A stretch of DNA of 64,000 nucleotides from Burkholderia savannae (GCF_001524445.2 NZ_CP013418.1:682001-746000); one strand, 5' to 3'. Positions 52,953 through 61,836 are shown, counted from the stretch's first letter. The notes: a model not told the origin generated them from the sequence alone. Program-made: numbers and translations.

Positions 52953-53939
52953 ATGCGGCGCTATCCGGGTCTCAGCGAGCTCTATCTCGCCACGTTGAGG
53001 GACGTCTGCGGCGCGTACGAATACCGGAGCGCGCCGCGCGGGCACGCGGAGCGCGAAATCATCGGCTACGGCGCGCGCATCGACGATCCGCGCGCGCGCT
53101 TCTGCCGGCACGCCGCGCGCAGGCAGAACGTCGTTTTCAACTATGCCGAGGCGCTGTGGTATCTGTCCGGCCGCAACGATCTCGCATTCATCGAGCACTA
53201 CGCGCCGTCGATGGCGCGCTACAGCCCCGACGGCAAGCATCTGCCCGGCACCGGCTACGGCGCGCGGCTGCTGCATTACGGCGAGCGTTCGCTCGACCAG
53301 ATCGAGCGCGCGCTCGACATCCTGTCGCGCGACGACGCCGAGAGCAAGCGCGTCGTGCTGCAGATCTTCAGCGCCGACGAGGATCTGTACCGGCGCAACG
53401 TCGACGTGTCGTGCACGCTCGGCCTGCAATTGCTGCTGCGCGACGCACGGCTGCACGCGGTCGTCTTCATGCGCGCGAACGACGCGTACATCGGGCTCCT
53501 GAACGACGTGTTCTCGTTCACGTTCCTGCAGGAATACATCGCGTCGCGGCTCGGATGCGAGCTCGGCACGTACTCGCATCACGTCGGCTCGATCCACGTG
53601 TACGACGACAACCTGCCGCGCGTGCAGGCGCTGCTCGACGAATGCGACGCGACGATCGTCACGAACGAAGCGCCGCCGCGCATGCCGGCGGGCACCGGCC
53701 CGGCGACGATCCGGCGCGTGCTCGACTACGAAGGCCGGATTCGCGCCGGGATGCCGCTCGCCGCGCTGCAGGACGTCGATCTCGATCCGTACTGGCGCGA
53801 CGTGCTCGGCCTGTTCTGGATCTATCGCGAAATCAAGGCCGGCAATCCGCCGCCCGACGACGCGCTCGCGCTCGTCGGCCCGTTCCATCGCGCCTATCTC
53901 CTGAACCGCTGGGACATGGCGTCCGCCTCGCTTCAATAA
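52953..53939 (+). CDS. Thymidylate-synthase-like CMP hydroxymethylase (BcmA/MilA-like)
   Basis: 328 residues with the thymidylate synthase core. The catalytic Cys is Cys154 (DVSCTLGLQL), the phosphate Arg region is MRANDAYIGL, and the following helix reads LLNDVFSFTFLQEYI. At the place where thymidylate synthase has the Asn that reads the uracil ring (GLPFNIASY) this protein has Asp185 (GLLNDVFSF). Asp there is the hallmark of enzymes acting on cytosine nucleotides such as dCMP hydroxymethylase and MilA. It therefore probably makes 5-hydroxymethyl-CMP with methylene-tetrahydrofolate. Second chemical gene of the operon. Confidence 0.85.
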   Translation: MRRYPGLSELYLATLRDVCGAYEYRSAPRGHAEREIIGYGARIDDPRARFCRHAARRQNVVFNYAEALWYLSGRNDLAFIEHYAPSMARYSPDGKHLPGTGYGARLLHYGERSLDQIERALDILSRDDAESKRVVLQIFSADEDLYRRNVDVSCTLGLQLLLRDARLHAVVFMRANDAYIGLLNDVFSFTFLQEYIASRLGCELGTYSHHVGSIHVYDDNLPRVQALLDECDATIVTNEAPPRMPAGTGPATIRRVLDYEGRIRAGMPLAALQDVDLDPYWRDVLGLFWIYREIKAGNPPPDDALALVGPFHRAYLLNRWDMASASLQ

Positions 53940-53954
53940 CGCACGAGGACCCCG

Positions 53955-54695
53955 ATGAAGACCGACTGGACCGAACACGAGGTTTCGCAGCGCTTTCACG
54001 CATACGACGACCGGATCGAGGAGCGCTTCGGCTACCGCCCGCTCATCGCCGAGCTCACGGGCACGCACGGCACGGCGATCCGCGTGCTCGACTACGGCTG
54101 CGGCGGCGGCAAGGTATCGCGGCGGCTCAAGGCGGCGGGCGTCGAGCACGTGACGGGCGTCGACATCGCGCCGACGATGATCGATAGCGCAAACGCGGCC
54201 GGCACCGGCGCGGGCCTGCAGTACGCGCACATCGACGGGCCGTCGCTGCCGTTCGCCGGCGCGAGCTTCGATGCGGCGATCAGCTGCTTCCTGTTCATCA
54301 ACATCGCGGAGCGCGCGGAGCTCGCGCGCGTCGCGGCCGAGGTGCTGCGCGTGCTGAAGCCGGGCGGCACGTACTACGTCCTCGACACGAACCCGCGCAC
54401 GACGGGCGTGCAGTACCCGACGTTCCGCAACGGCGAGCCGGGCATCGTCTATCGCGACGGCGACGCGCGCCCCGTCTATCTGCGCGTGCCGGGCGAGGGC
54501 GTGTTCGACGTCGTCGACACGCACTGGGACATGCCGACGTACCGCGAAGCCCTCCAATCGGCGGGCTTCGCGCTTGCCGCGACGATGGAACTCGGCTTCC
54601 GGGCGGACGAGGCGGGCGGCGCGCCCGGCGCGCATGCGCACGCGGACGGCAGCAAGCCGTTCGTGCTGTTCAAGGCGACGAAGCCGCCGCGCTGA
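53955..54695 (+). CDS. SAM methyltransferase (BcmC-like)
   Basis: 246 residues from the ATG at 53955, preceded by GAGGA. SAM loop IRVLDYGCGGGKVSRRL, acidic strand HVTGVDIAPTM, and the segment FDAAISCFLFINIAERAEL. Class I methyltransferase without added domains. In the bacimethrin pathway a methyltransferase in this place O-methylates 5-hydroxymethylcytosine to give the 2-methoxy pyrimidine bacimethrin. The position directly after the hydroxymethylase, 15 bp away, supports that role. The Ala/His-rich insert near the C-terminus is probably a flexible loop. Confidence 0.8.
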   Translation: MKTDWTEHEVSQRFHAYDDRIEERFGYRPLIAELTGTHGTAIRVLDYGCGGGKVSRRLKAAGVEHVTGVDIAPTMIDSANAAGTGAGLQYAHIDGPSLPFAGASFDAAISCFLFINIAERAELARVAAEVLRVLKPGGTYYVLDTNPRTTGVQYPTFRNGEPGIVYRDGDARPVYLRVPGEGVFDVVDTHWDMPTYREALQSAGFALAATMELGFRADEAGGAPGAHAHADGSKPFVLFKATKPPR

Positions 54696-54931
54696 AGCGG
54701 CCGCCGCGCGGGGCCGTGCGCGGCGCGGCGTTCGATTCGCGGCCCGCACGGCCCGGCGCGCAGGCTTGCGGCCGAACGCCGTCGCCGCGCCCGCTCGCCG
54801 GCCGCGGCCGCGCGGAACGACACAAGCACGCGAGCATCGCCCGCGCGGCCGGACGAAAGGGCGACGCGGCCCGCCGAAGCGCGCCGCGCCGCGCGACTAT
54901 CGATGACAAAACGACACAATCACGAGGGAAC

Positions 54932-55732
54932 ATGATCGCGAACGTACTGACGATCGCCGGCACCGACCCGACGGGCGGAGCGGGCATTCAAGCCGATCTC
55001 AAGGCATTCTCGGCGATGCGCGCGTACGGGATGGCGGCGATCACCGCGGTCGTTGCGCAGAACACGGTCGGCGTGCGCAGCTTTCGCGCGCTCGATCCGG
55101 CGTTCGTCGCCGATCAAATCGACGCGGTGTTCGACGACGTCGCCGTGCACGCGGTCAAGATCGGCATGATCGCGACGGCGGCGATCGCGGAGGCGGTCGC
55201 GGCGGCGCTCGTCAGGCATCGCGCGGCGCCCGTCGTGCTCGATCCGGTGATGGTCGCGAAAAGCGGCGACCGGCTGCTCGATCCGGACGCGGTCGATGCG
55301 ATCCGCGACAAGCTCGTGCCGATCTCGACGCTGATCACGCCGAATCTGCCGGAGGCGGGCGTGCTGCTCGACCGAGGCGAGCCGCGCACGCTCGCTGAAA
55401 TGCACGCGGCGGCAGCCGAACTGCACGCGCTCGGCCCGCGCTGGGTGCTGCTCAAGGGCGGCCATTTGCCGGGCGAGCGCAGCGTCGACGTGCTGCGCGG
55501 CCCGGCGGCCGCGACGGTCGAGCTGTCCGCGCCGCGCGTCGCGACCAAGAATGACCACGGCACCGGCTGCACGCTGTCGGCCGCGATCGCCGCGCTGCTG
55601 CCGGCCCACTCGGTCGAAGACAGCGTGTGCCGCGCGAAGGCGTACCTGAGCGACGCGCTCGCCGCGTCGGGCAGGCTCGACGTCGGCCACGGGCACGGCC
55701 CCGTCCATCATTTTCACGCGCTATGGAATTGA
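54932..55732 (+). CDS. thiD: Hydroxymethylpyrimidine (phosphate) kinase, ThiD-like
   Basis: 266 residues; GAGGGAA before the ATG at 54932. Family signs are VLTIAGTDPTGGAGIQADLKA at the N-terminus (substrate/ATP half), VVLDPVMVAKSGDRLL, LITPNLPEA and the terminal NDHGTGCTLSAAIAALLP anion hole. ThiD phosphorylates hydroxymethylpyrimidine twice for thiamine synthesis. Within this operon it would also activate the methoxy analogue, so that thiamine synthase builds 2'-methoxythiamine, or serve to salvage pyrimidine freed by thiaminase. A housekeeping thiD may exist elsewhere. Confidence 0.9.
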   Translation: MIANVLTIAGTDPTGGAGIQADLKAFSAMRAYGMAAITAVVAQNTVGVRSFRALDPAFVADQIDAVFDDVAVHAVKIGMIATAAIAEAVAAALVRHRAAPVVLDPVMVAKSGDRLLDPDAVDAIRDKLVPISTLITPNLPEAGVLLDRGEPRTLAEMHAAAAELHALGPRWVLLKGGHLPGERSVDVLRGPAAATVELSAPRVATKNDHGTGCTLSAAIAALLPAHSVEDSVCRAKAYLSDALAASGRLDVGHGHGPVHHFHALWN

Positions 55733-55797
55733 CGCTCGCGCCGCTTGCCCGCGGCAGCGCGCGTCGGTTCGCACGATTCATTCGACAAGGATTCATC

Positions 55798-57228
55798 ATG
55801 CGTCGCCTTTTGTATTGTTTCACGATCGTTCTGGGCTTTCTGTTCGCGGCGCCTTCGCACGCAGGCAACGCGACCGCCGTCGCGCAGTTGACGGTCGCGC
55901 TGTATCCGTGGGTGCCGCGAGTCGATCAGTTCAAGTCCGCGATCGAGACCGAATGGAAGAAGGTGCAGCCGGCCGTCGCGCTGCAGTTCGTGTCCGCCGA
56001 CGACTGGGACGGCGGCTACAGGAAAAATCCGCCGGCGAACGTTGACGTCTACGTGTACGACGCGATCTTCTTCGATTACTTCCGCAGCCAGAACTGGCTC
56101 GAGCCGCTCGCGGCGAACGAGATCCGGAACATCGACGATTTTCTGCCGTACGCGATCGACGGCGTGAAGGCGGGCGACCGCTACTACAGCATCCCGCAGC
56201 TCGGCTGCGCGAACGTGCTGTTCTATCGGAAGGACGACGCGGCGCTCGCGGCCGCGACGACGCTCACGCAAGTTCGCAGCGCGCTCAAGCAATGCACGTT
56301 CACGAGCGAGATTCCGCCGGACAAGCGCGGGCTGATGATCGACATGTCCGGGCGCACGACGAACGCCGCGCTCTATCTCGACGCGGCGCACAGCCGCACG
56401 GGCGCGTATCCGCTGCCGCTGCCGTGGAGCGCGAACGACCTGAACGGCGATGCGCTCGCAAGCCTGCGCTCGCTGATGGCGATGTCGAGCTGGCCGAACG
56501 CGACCGCCGAGCTCCCCGGCCAGTACGACCGTTCGGTGTGGTTCAGCGACGGCGACGGACGCGCGGTGATCGGCTATTCGGAATCGATGTCGGCGATGAG
56601 CGAGGCCGCGCGGCAGAATCTCGACTTCAAGTTCCTGCCGTTGTCGGACGAGCCGCAGCCGCCGCTCTTCTATGCGGACGTGATCGGCGTGAACACGACG
56701 ACGCATGCGCGCGGCACGCGCGCGCTCGCGGTGCAGCTCGCGAACGTGATCGCCGCGTCGTCGACGATGGTGCAAAGCGTCGGCCCGGACGGCAGCGGAG
56801 TGCCGCAATATCTGTTCTCCGCGCGCCGCAGCGTATTGCAGACGCTTGCGCAGCGCTATCCGCTCTATCGGAAGATGGTCACGCTGCTCGACGCGCGCCA
56901 GCCGGTGATGTTCAAGATCGATGCGCAGTCGCGCAACTGGCTCGCGTCGATGAGCGCGCCGATCGCGCAGAGCGCGCGCGCCGACTATCCGTGCGGCTGC
57001 GACATCGACACCGCGTTGCCGATCGCCGACTATCGCGGCGCGCAGGCCGTGTGCCCGACCGTCTGCGCGGCGCAGGGCGGCTGGAACGGCCAGTGGACCA
57101 ATCAATCGCCGGCGGCGCCCACCGGCACGTCCGCATGCGGATGCAACGCATGCCCGACTTCGACGTCCGCAAAAATGCCGCGTTCATTGGCAACCCGCAT
57201 CGACCGCGCGGATCGGGCGAAGCGGTGA
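55798..57228 (+). CDS. Secreted thiaminase I with C-terminal lectin-like domain
   Basis: 476 residues from the ATG at 55798 (AAGGA before it). A signal peptide (RRLLYCFTIVLGFLFAAPSHA) directs export. The body has the thiaminase I fold of periplasmic-binding-protein type: VALYPWVPRVDQFKSAIE, then IPQLGCANVLFYRKDD with Cys137 as the nucleophile, and VIGYSESMSAM with Glu262 as the base. It cuts thiamine and swaps the thiazole for another base. Residues about 399-450 (CGCDIDT, CPTVCAAQGGWNGQW, SACGCN) match the mannan-binding lectin repeat type, a domain not part of Bacillus or Clostridium thiaminase. Last gene of the operon. Confidence 0.88.
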   Translation: MRRLLYCFTIVLGFLFAAPSHAGNATAVAQLTVALYPWVPRVDQFKSAIETEWKKVQPAVALQFVSADDWDGGYRKNPPANVDVYVYDAIFFDYFRSQNWLEPLAANEIRNIDDFLPYAIDGVKAGDRYYSIPQLGCANVLFYRKDDAALAAATTLTQVRSALKQCTFTSEIPPDKRGLMIDMSGRTTNAALYLDAAHSRTGAYPLPLPWSANDLNGDALASLRSLMAMSSWPNATAELPGQYDRSVWFSDGDGRAVIGYSESMSAMSEAARQNLDFKFLPLSDEPQPPLFYADVIGVNTTTHARGTRALAVQLANVIAASSTMVQSVGPDGSGVPQYLFSARRSVLQTLAQRYPLYRKMVTLLDARQPVMFKIDAQSRNWLASMSAPIAQSARADYPCGCDIDTALPIADYRGAQAVCPTVCAAQGGWNGQWTNQSPAAPTGTSACGCNACPTSTSAKMPRSLATRIDRADRAKR

Positions 57229-57306
57229 AGAGCGCGTCCGGCCGTGCCGACTGGGCCGGCCGGACGCCCGATGCGCGCGACGCCGGCTACTTGCCGACGC
57301 GCGCGC

Positions 57307-58116
57307 CTACAGTTGCGCCCACGCGCACATCTGCCCGAAGAACTCGACCTGCGCGCGCGATTCGTGGACTTCGCATTGCAAGTCTCCGCTCAGCCGGTCG
57401 AATTCGAGCCGCTTGCCGTTCGCGAGCACCGTGGAGTCGGGATCGTTCGACAGCGCCCGCAGCATTTCCGCGAGCCACGAGCTGAGCTTCATCGCGGTCC
57501 CGCCGTCGACCGGCACCTCGTACGACATTCTCGGCAGCGGCAGCCCCGCGGCCGCGAACAGCTTGACCATCCGGTGCGCGACGTCGGACGACGGGAACGT
57601 CCGCTTGCCGCGCTCGAGAATCTCGTTCGCCACCGAGTCCCACAGATTGATGGCCGGCATCGACATCGGCTTGCGCACGAAGTCCGGCTCGTGCAGCGCG
57701 AGATATCCGCCGGGCTTCACGAAGCGCGCCGCGTGACGAATGAGCTCGGCCGCGTGCAACTGGTGGATCAGCACGTAGCGGGCGACGACGACGTCGAAGC
57801 TGTGCGCGCCCTCGACCTGATCCAGGCCGCACGCGCGAAAGCGGATGTTGTGCAGCCCCGCTTGCTCGGCATTGGCGGTCGCCGCGTCGATCGCGACGTC
57901 GCTCGCGTCGATCGCGACGACGGTGCCGGTCGGGCCGACCGTCTCGGCCGCCAGCATGCTGACGCCGCCCGTCCCGCAGCCGACGTCGAGCACGCGCATC
58001 GAAGGCCGAAGCCGCGCGGACTCGAGCAGACGCCGCGTGACGGGCTTCAGCATTTCCGACTGGAAATCCAGCCGGCGGAGTTCTATCGGCGAGTGGCCCA
58101 ATGCGTATTTGGACAT
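57307..58116 (-). CDS. Class I SAM methyltransferase
   Basis: 269 residues, convergent with the thiaminase gene. SAM loop MRVLDVGCGTGGVSMLA, acidic strand TVVAIDASDVAID, then SFDVVVARYVLIHQLHAAEL and GYLALHEPDF. The C-terminal 90 residues are helical, with MSYEVPVDGGTAMKLSSW. The type is that of the ubiE/COQ5-like and arsenite/cobalamin-neighbour methyltransferases, with no clear substrate signature. It ends 78 bp from the thiaminase stop, on the other strand, and there is no evidence that it belongs to the bacimethrin-type operon. Confidence 0.75.
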   Translation of the reverse strand: MSKYALGHSPIELRRLDFQSEMLKPVTRRLLESARLRPSMRVLDVGCGTGGVSMLAAETVGPTGTVVAIDASDVAIDAATANAEQAGLHNIRFRACGLDQVEGAHSFDVVVARYVLIHQLHAAELIRHAARFVKPGGYLALHEPDFVRKPMSMPAINLWDSVANEILERGKRTFPSSDVAHRMVKLFAAAGLPLPRMSYEVPVDGGTAMKLSSWLAEMLRALSNDPDSTVLANGKRLEFDRLSGDLQCEVHESRAQVEFFGQMCAWAQL

Positions 58117-59510
58117 GGTGGGTCTGATCTCCTCTTATTGATTCGTGGGCGGTGGCGGAAGCGCCGGGCGTTGCGCGGCGCGTTTCGTTGATGCGGCGCG
58201 TGCTTGCTTGCGGCGAACGGCCGGCGCAGACGTGCGCACGGACAGCGCGGCGCGTCCTTTGCCGATCCGAAGCCGCCGTGCCAAGCCGATTCCCGGCGAC
58301 GGCGGGGCGGCGCAACGCGATGCCGCGCCGTCACGCGGCTGCGCCGCGACCGGGCAGGCAATCGGCGCGCGCGCAGGCGGCGTCGATCGCGGTGCGTGCA
58401 TCCGTGTCGCACCGCGCACGCCGCGAACCGTGACGAAACGTCGTTGATGCCGGCCGTTCGTTCAGACGCTCGCGCGCAAGCGCCGATGTCCCGTTCGACC
58501 GATCAATCGGGCCGCTTCGCGAAACGGCTCGCGAGATCGTTTTCTGTCCGGCAACGCCTGATGTCGTCGATACCGCCGGTACGGCTAGCGAATCGATGCG
58601 ACCGTTCTTTTCCGACACCGTGCGAATTCGCCGCGGCGCGCGTGTTGAAACCTCGCGCTTCGTGGCGAATCCTGCCTTGATAGCACGCGCATACGCGCGC
58701 GCAAAGCACGAAGCTTCGGAGGCCGGTCGATAGCCGAGCGATCTCGCCCCGACACGCGAACGCGCGCGTTGCGCGACTGCCCACGAAAGTTGACGATTCG
58801 TCGGCATGCGCACGCATTGTTTCGGCGTCGCCGCGAGCGACCTCGCTTTCTATTCGCGGATCGTGGCGGCATGCGCGTCCGCATCATCGATGCGACGGAC
58901 TTGATGCGACAGACGCGTTGCGCGAGCCAAGCCGTACGAGCGAAGCGAACATTGGCGCAGCCCGGCCGCGTCGGGGCGAGCGTCTTCGAGTGTATTTCGT
59001 CACGCGGGCGTCGAGCGTCGAAGCGCGATCGCCGCGAGCGTCGCGGACAGCGCGCTCATTCGCGCAATCGCCGCGGATGAAGGCTGCCGACACGAACCTT
59101 GCGCCTGCGCGCGCAAAGCCGCCGCAATCGCGCTTCCGGCCCCGCTTGGCCGGCATTGAACCGGCGAATCCGACGATCGCCGGCGCCTCGCATTCGTTGG
59201 ACAAGAGAAGAGGTGCGCGCCGCTACGCGGCGATTTCACGCCGGCCGCGCCGGCCGCCCCGGCGATGCGCGTCTGCGTCGATTCGCCTCGGCCCACGCAT
59301 CGGCACGGGCCGAATGCAGGCGCCCGGCGATGCGGTCGCTATCCACTTGCCGATGATCGCCGCGGCGCTCGTGTCCGCGCTCGCCGGTTTCGATCCCGAG
59401 CGCGCGGCCCCGGCGCGGCGATTGACGCAGGTCAAGGCCCGTGCGGGCATCGCGCCTAGGCTTGTTTCGCATGCAGTCAGTGCGGCGGGGCACTCGAGGA
59501 GCGACGCGAA
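58117..59510. other. 1.4-kb stretch without a supportable gene
   Basis: Open readings on both strands are Arg/Ala-rich and look like composition artefacts; none shows a fold or ribosome site. GC content is somewhat lower at 58440-58900. Apart from an Anr-type box at its right end it holds no recognised repeat, RNA gene or mobile-element end. A decayed gene or an unannotated small RNA cannot be excluded. Confidence 0.5.
59422..59435 (+). promoter_or_regulatory. Anr/Fnr-type box before archease
   Basis: TTGAC-GCAG-GTCAA, a perfect inverted repeat differing from TTGAT-N4-GTCAA by one base. The centre is 82 bp before the archease ATG. At -41.5 the start of transcription would be near 59470, and TAGGCT (59457-59462) sits at the -10 position, matching the TAnnnT pattern. 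Confidence 0.55.
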
Positions 59511-59930
59511 ATGACCGCATTCTGGGAACATTTCCAGCATGGCGCGGATATCGGCGTGCGCGGCGTCGGCGACACGCTCGCGCAGGCTTACGAGCAGGCC
59601 GCGCTCGCGCTGACGGCGATCGTCGCGAATCCGGCGTCGATCCGGCCGCTGCGCGACATCGAGATCGCCTGCGCGGAGACGGACCGCGAATTGCTGCTCG
59701 TCGACTGGCTCAACGCGATCGTCTACGAAATGGCGGTGCGCAAGATGGTGTTCGGCCGCTTCGACGTGACGCTAGCCGAAGACGGCCTGCGGGCGCGCGT
59801 CGCGGGCGAGCCCGTCGACGTCGCGCGGCACCGGCCGGCGGTCGAGCCGAAGGGCGCGACCTACACCGCGCTGCGCGTGGACCGGCTCGACGACGGCGCA
59901 TGGATTGCCGAATGCGTCGTCGACGTGTGA
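59511..59930 (+). CDS. Archease (RtcB cofactor)
   Basis: 139 residues. HGADIGVRGVGDTLAQAYEQAA at the N-terminus contains the conserved Asp of the archease metal site, then LLLVDWLNAIVYEM and the final AWIAECVVDV with the matching Asp. Archease speeds guanylylation of the RNA ligase RtcB and lets it turn over. Here it directly precedes rtcB (14 bp), which confirms the assignment. An Anr-type box lies upstream, so RNA ligation may be linked to oxygen or nitrosative stress in this organism. Confidence 0.9.
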   Translation: MTAFWEHFQHGADIGVRGVGDTLAQAYEQAALALTAIVANPASIRPLRDIEIACAETDRELLLVDWLNAIVYEMAVRKMVFGRFDVTLAEDGLRARVAGEPVDVARHRPAVEPKGATYTALRVDRLDDGAWIAECVVDV

Positions 59931-59943
59931 ACGGAGCATGGCG

Positions 59944-61377
59944 ATGGACTTGACCCGGCTCGAGCAGCACGGCGAATTCGAATGGCACATTCCGCCTGTG
60001 GGCGCGATGCGCGTGCCGGGCATCATCTATGCGGACCGCAAGCTCGCCGCCGGCATGGACGACAAAGTGTACGAACAGGTCTGCAACGTCGCGACGCTGC
60101 CGGGCATCGTCGGCGCGTCGTACGCGATGCCGGACGCGCACTGGGGATATGGCTTTCCGATCGGCGGCGTCGCGGCGTTCGACGCGCACGCGGGCGGCGT
60201 GATCTCGGCGGGCGGGGTCGGCTTCGACATCTCGTGCGGCGTGCGCACGCTGCACACGGGGCTCGCGCGCGAAGACATCGAAGCGGTGAAGAAAAAGCTC
60301 GCCGACGCGCTGTTCGCGCACGTCCCGGCGGGCGTCGGCAGCACCGGGAGGCTTCGGCTGTCGGCCGCGAAAACCGACGACATGCTGACGGGCGGCGCCG
60401 CATGGGCTGTCGAGCAGGGGTACGGCGCGCCGCTCGATCTGGAGCGCATCGAAGAGGGCGGGATGGTGCGGCACGCGAAGCCGTCCGCGGTGTCGGCGCT
60501 CGCGAAAAAGCGCCAGCGCGACGAGATGGGCACGCTCGGCTCCGGCAACCACTACCTCGAAGTGCAGGAGATCGCGGACATCTACGATCCGGCGTGCGCG
60601 CAATGCTACGGGCTGCGGCCCGGGCAGGTCGTCGTGACGATCCACTGCGGATCGCGCGGGCTCGGCCATCAGATCGGCACCGAATTCCTCAAGGAGATGG
60701 TGGTCGCCGCGAAGCGCCACGGGATCACGCTGCCCGATCGCGAGCTCGCGTGCGCGCCGATCCTGTCGGAGCTCGGCGAGCGCTATCTGGGCGCGATGCG
60801 CGCGGCGATCAACTGCGCGCTCGCGAACCGGCAAATCCTCACGCATCTGACCCGCGAAGTCTTCGCGAAGGTGCTGCCCGCCGCGCAACTGACCCTGCTT
60901 TACGACGTGTCGCACAACACGTGCAAGATCGAGGATCACGTGATCGACGGCCGCCGCCTGCAACTTTACGTGCACCGCAAGGGCGCGACGCGCGCGTTCG
61001 GGCCCGGCCATCCGGCGCTGCCCGACGCGCTGCGCGACGCGGGCCAGCCGGTGCTGATCGGGGGTAGCATGGGAACGGCGTCGTACGTTCTCGCGGGCGC
61101 GGACGCGGCGGGCGGCGAGCGCGCGTTCGGTTCCGCGTGCCACGGCGCGGGACGCGCGATGAGCCGCTTCGCGGCCGCGCGGCGCTGGCATGGCCGGGCG
61201 CTCGTCGACGAGCTCGCGGCCCGCGGCATCCTGATCCGCAGCCCGTCGGAGCGCGGCGTCGCCGAGGAGGCGCCGGGCGCTTACAAGGACGTCGGCGCGG
61301 TCGTCGACGCGGCCGCCGAGGCCGGGCTCGCGCGCAAGGTCGCGCGGCTCGTGCCGATCGTCTGCATCAAGGGTTGA
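59944..61377 (+). CDS. rtcB: RtcB RNA ligase
   Basis: 477 residues from the ATG at 59944, chosen because GGAG lies at the right distance; the ATG at 59938 is too close. It joins 2',3'-cyclic-phosphate or 3'-phosphate RNA ends to 5'-hydroxyl ends with GTP and Mn. Metal ligands Asp95 and Cys98 lie in GGVGFDISCGVRT; GSGNHYLEVQ and HCGSRGLGHQ supply further His ligands, and HGAGRAMSR carries the His that is guanylylated. Length matches the long archaeal-type RtcB more than the 408-residue E. coli form. It is the second gene of the archease operon. Confidence 0.93.
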   Translation: MDLTRLEQHGEFEWHIPPVGAMRVPGIIYADRKLAAGMDDKVYEQVCNVATLPGIVGASYAMPDAHWGYGFPIGGVAAFDAHAGGVISAGGVGFDISCGVRTLHTGLAREDIEAVKKKLADALFAHVPAGVGSTGRLRLSAAKTDDMLTGGAAWAVEQGYGAPLDLERIEEGGMVRHAKPSAVSALAKKRQRDEMGTLGSGNHYLEVQEIADIYDPACAQCYGLRPGQVVVTIHCGSRGLGHQIGTEFLKEMVVAAKRHGITLPDRELACAPILSELGERYLGAMRAAINCALANRQILTHLTREVFAKVLPAAQLTLLYDVSHNTCKIEDHVIDGRRLQLYVHRKGATRAFGPGHPALPDALRDAGQPVLIGGSMGTASYVLAGADAAGGERAFGSACHGAGRAMSRFAAARRWHGRALVDELAARGILIRSPSERGVAEEAPGAYKDVGAVVDAAAEAGLARKVARLVPIVCIKG

Positions 61378-61434
61378 CGCATGGCGTCGGCGCGAAGCGA
61401 AGCAATCGATCTGAACCGGAACGGGAGAAAAGCC

Positions 61435-61695
61435 ATGTCAACGAAGCTCAATTCCGCATCGCCCCCCGCCACCGCGACCGAGATCCGCGATATCGTCGGG
61501 CCGATCGAGGACGACGTCATCGCGAAGATCCTCGACATCGAGCCGACGAGCGCCGAGGTGCTCGACGCGTACACGTGGTTCAGATCCGACGAGCGGCTGC
61601 AGTTCCGGCTCGATCGCGAACCGCACGGCCGGACCGCGCGCGTGCTCGAGATACTGGAGCGCGAGGAGGCGGACGGCGACGACATGCGCCGGTGA
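61435..61695 (+). CDS. Small conserved protein of the rtcB operon
   Basis: 86 residues from the ATG at 61435, with GGAG ten bases upstream. Visible segments are ATEIRDIVGPIEDDVIAKIL, EPTSAEVLDAYTWFRSDE and TARVLEILEREEADGDDMRR: mostly helical, acidic and soluble. I recognise no enzyme family; such small acidic helical proteins are found near rtcB in several Burkholderia. Spacing of 57 bp to rtcB suggests the same transcript. A binding partner or regulator of RtcB is one possibility. Confidence 0.6.
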   Translation: MSTKLNSASPPATATEIRDIVGPIEDDVIAKILDIEPTSAEVLDAYTWFRSDERLQFRLDREPHGRTARVLEILEREEADGDDMRR

Positions 61696-61836
61696 ATCCG
61701 TCGCGTTCGCGCGCAGGCGGCGACGCCGGAAGGCGCGGCGACGCAGGCGCCCGTACCGCGCGAGGGCGCTCGCGCGACCGATGCCGTCATCCGAAGCCGT
61801 CATGTCATTCATCGTCGGAAACGCAGGCGAATCGTC

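Noticed and set aside
52953..53939. Ordinary thymidylate synthase
   Set aside because: The uracil-reading Asn is Asp185 and the neighbours form a cytosine-modifying pathway.
59140..59190. tRNA-like or attachment-site-like sequence (CATTGAACCGGCGAATCC)
   Set aside because: No cloverleaf could be folded around it and no duplicate was found in the window.
58918..59514. 198-codon plus-strand open frame before archease
   Set aside because: Arg/Ala/Pro-rich, no ribosome site, no domain; it overlaps the Anr-type box and promoter of archease.
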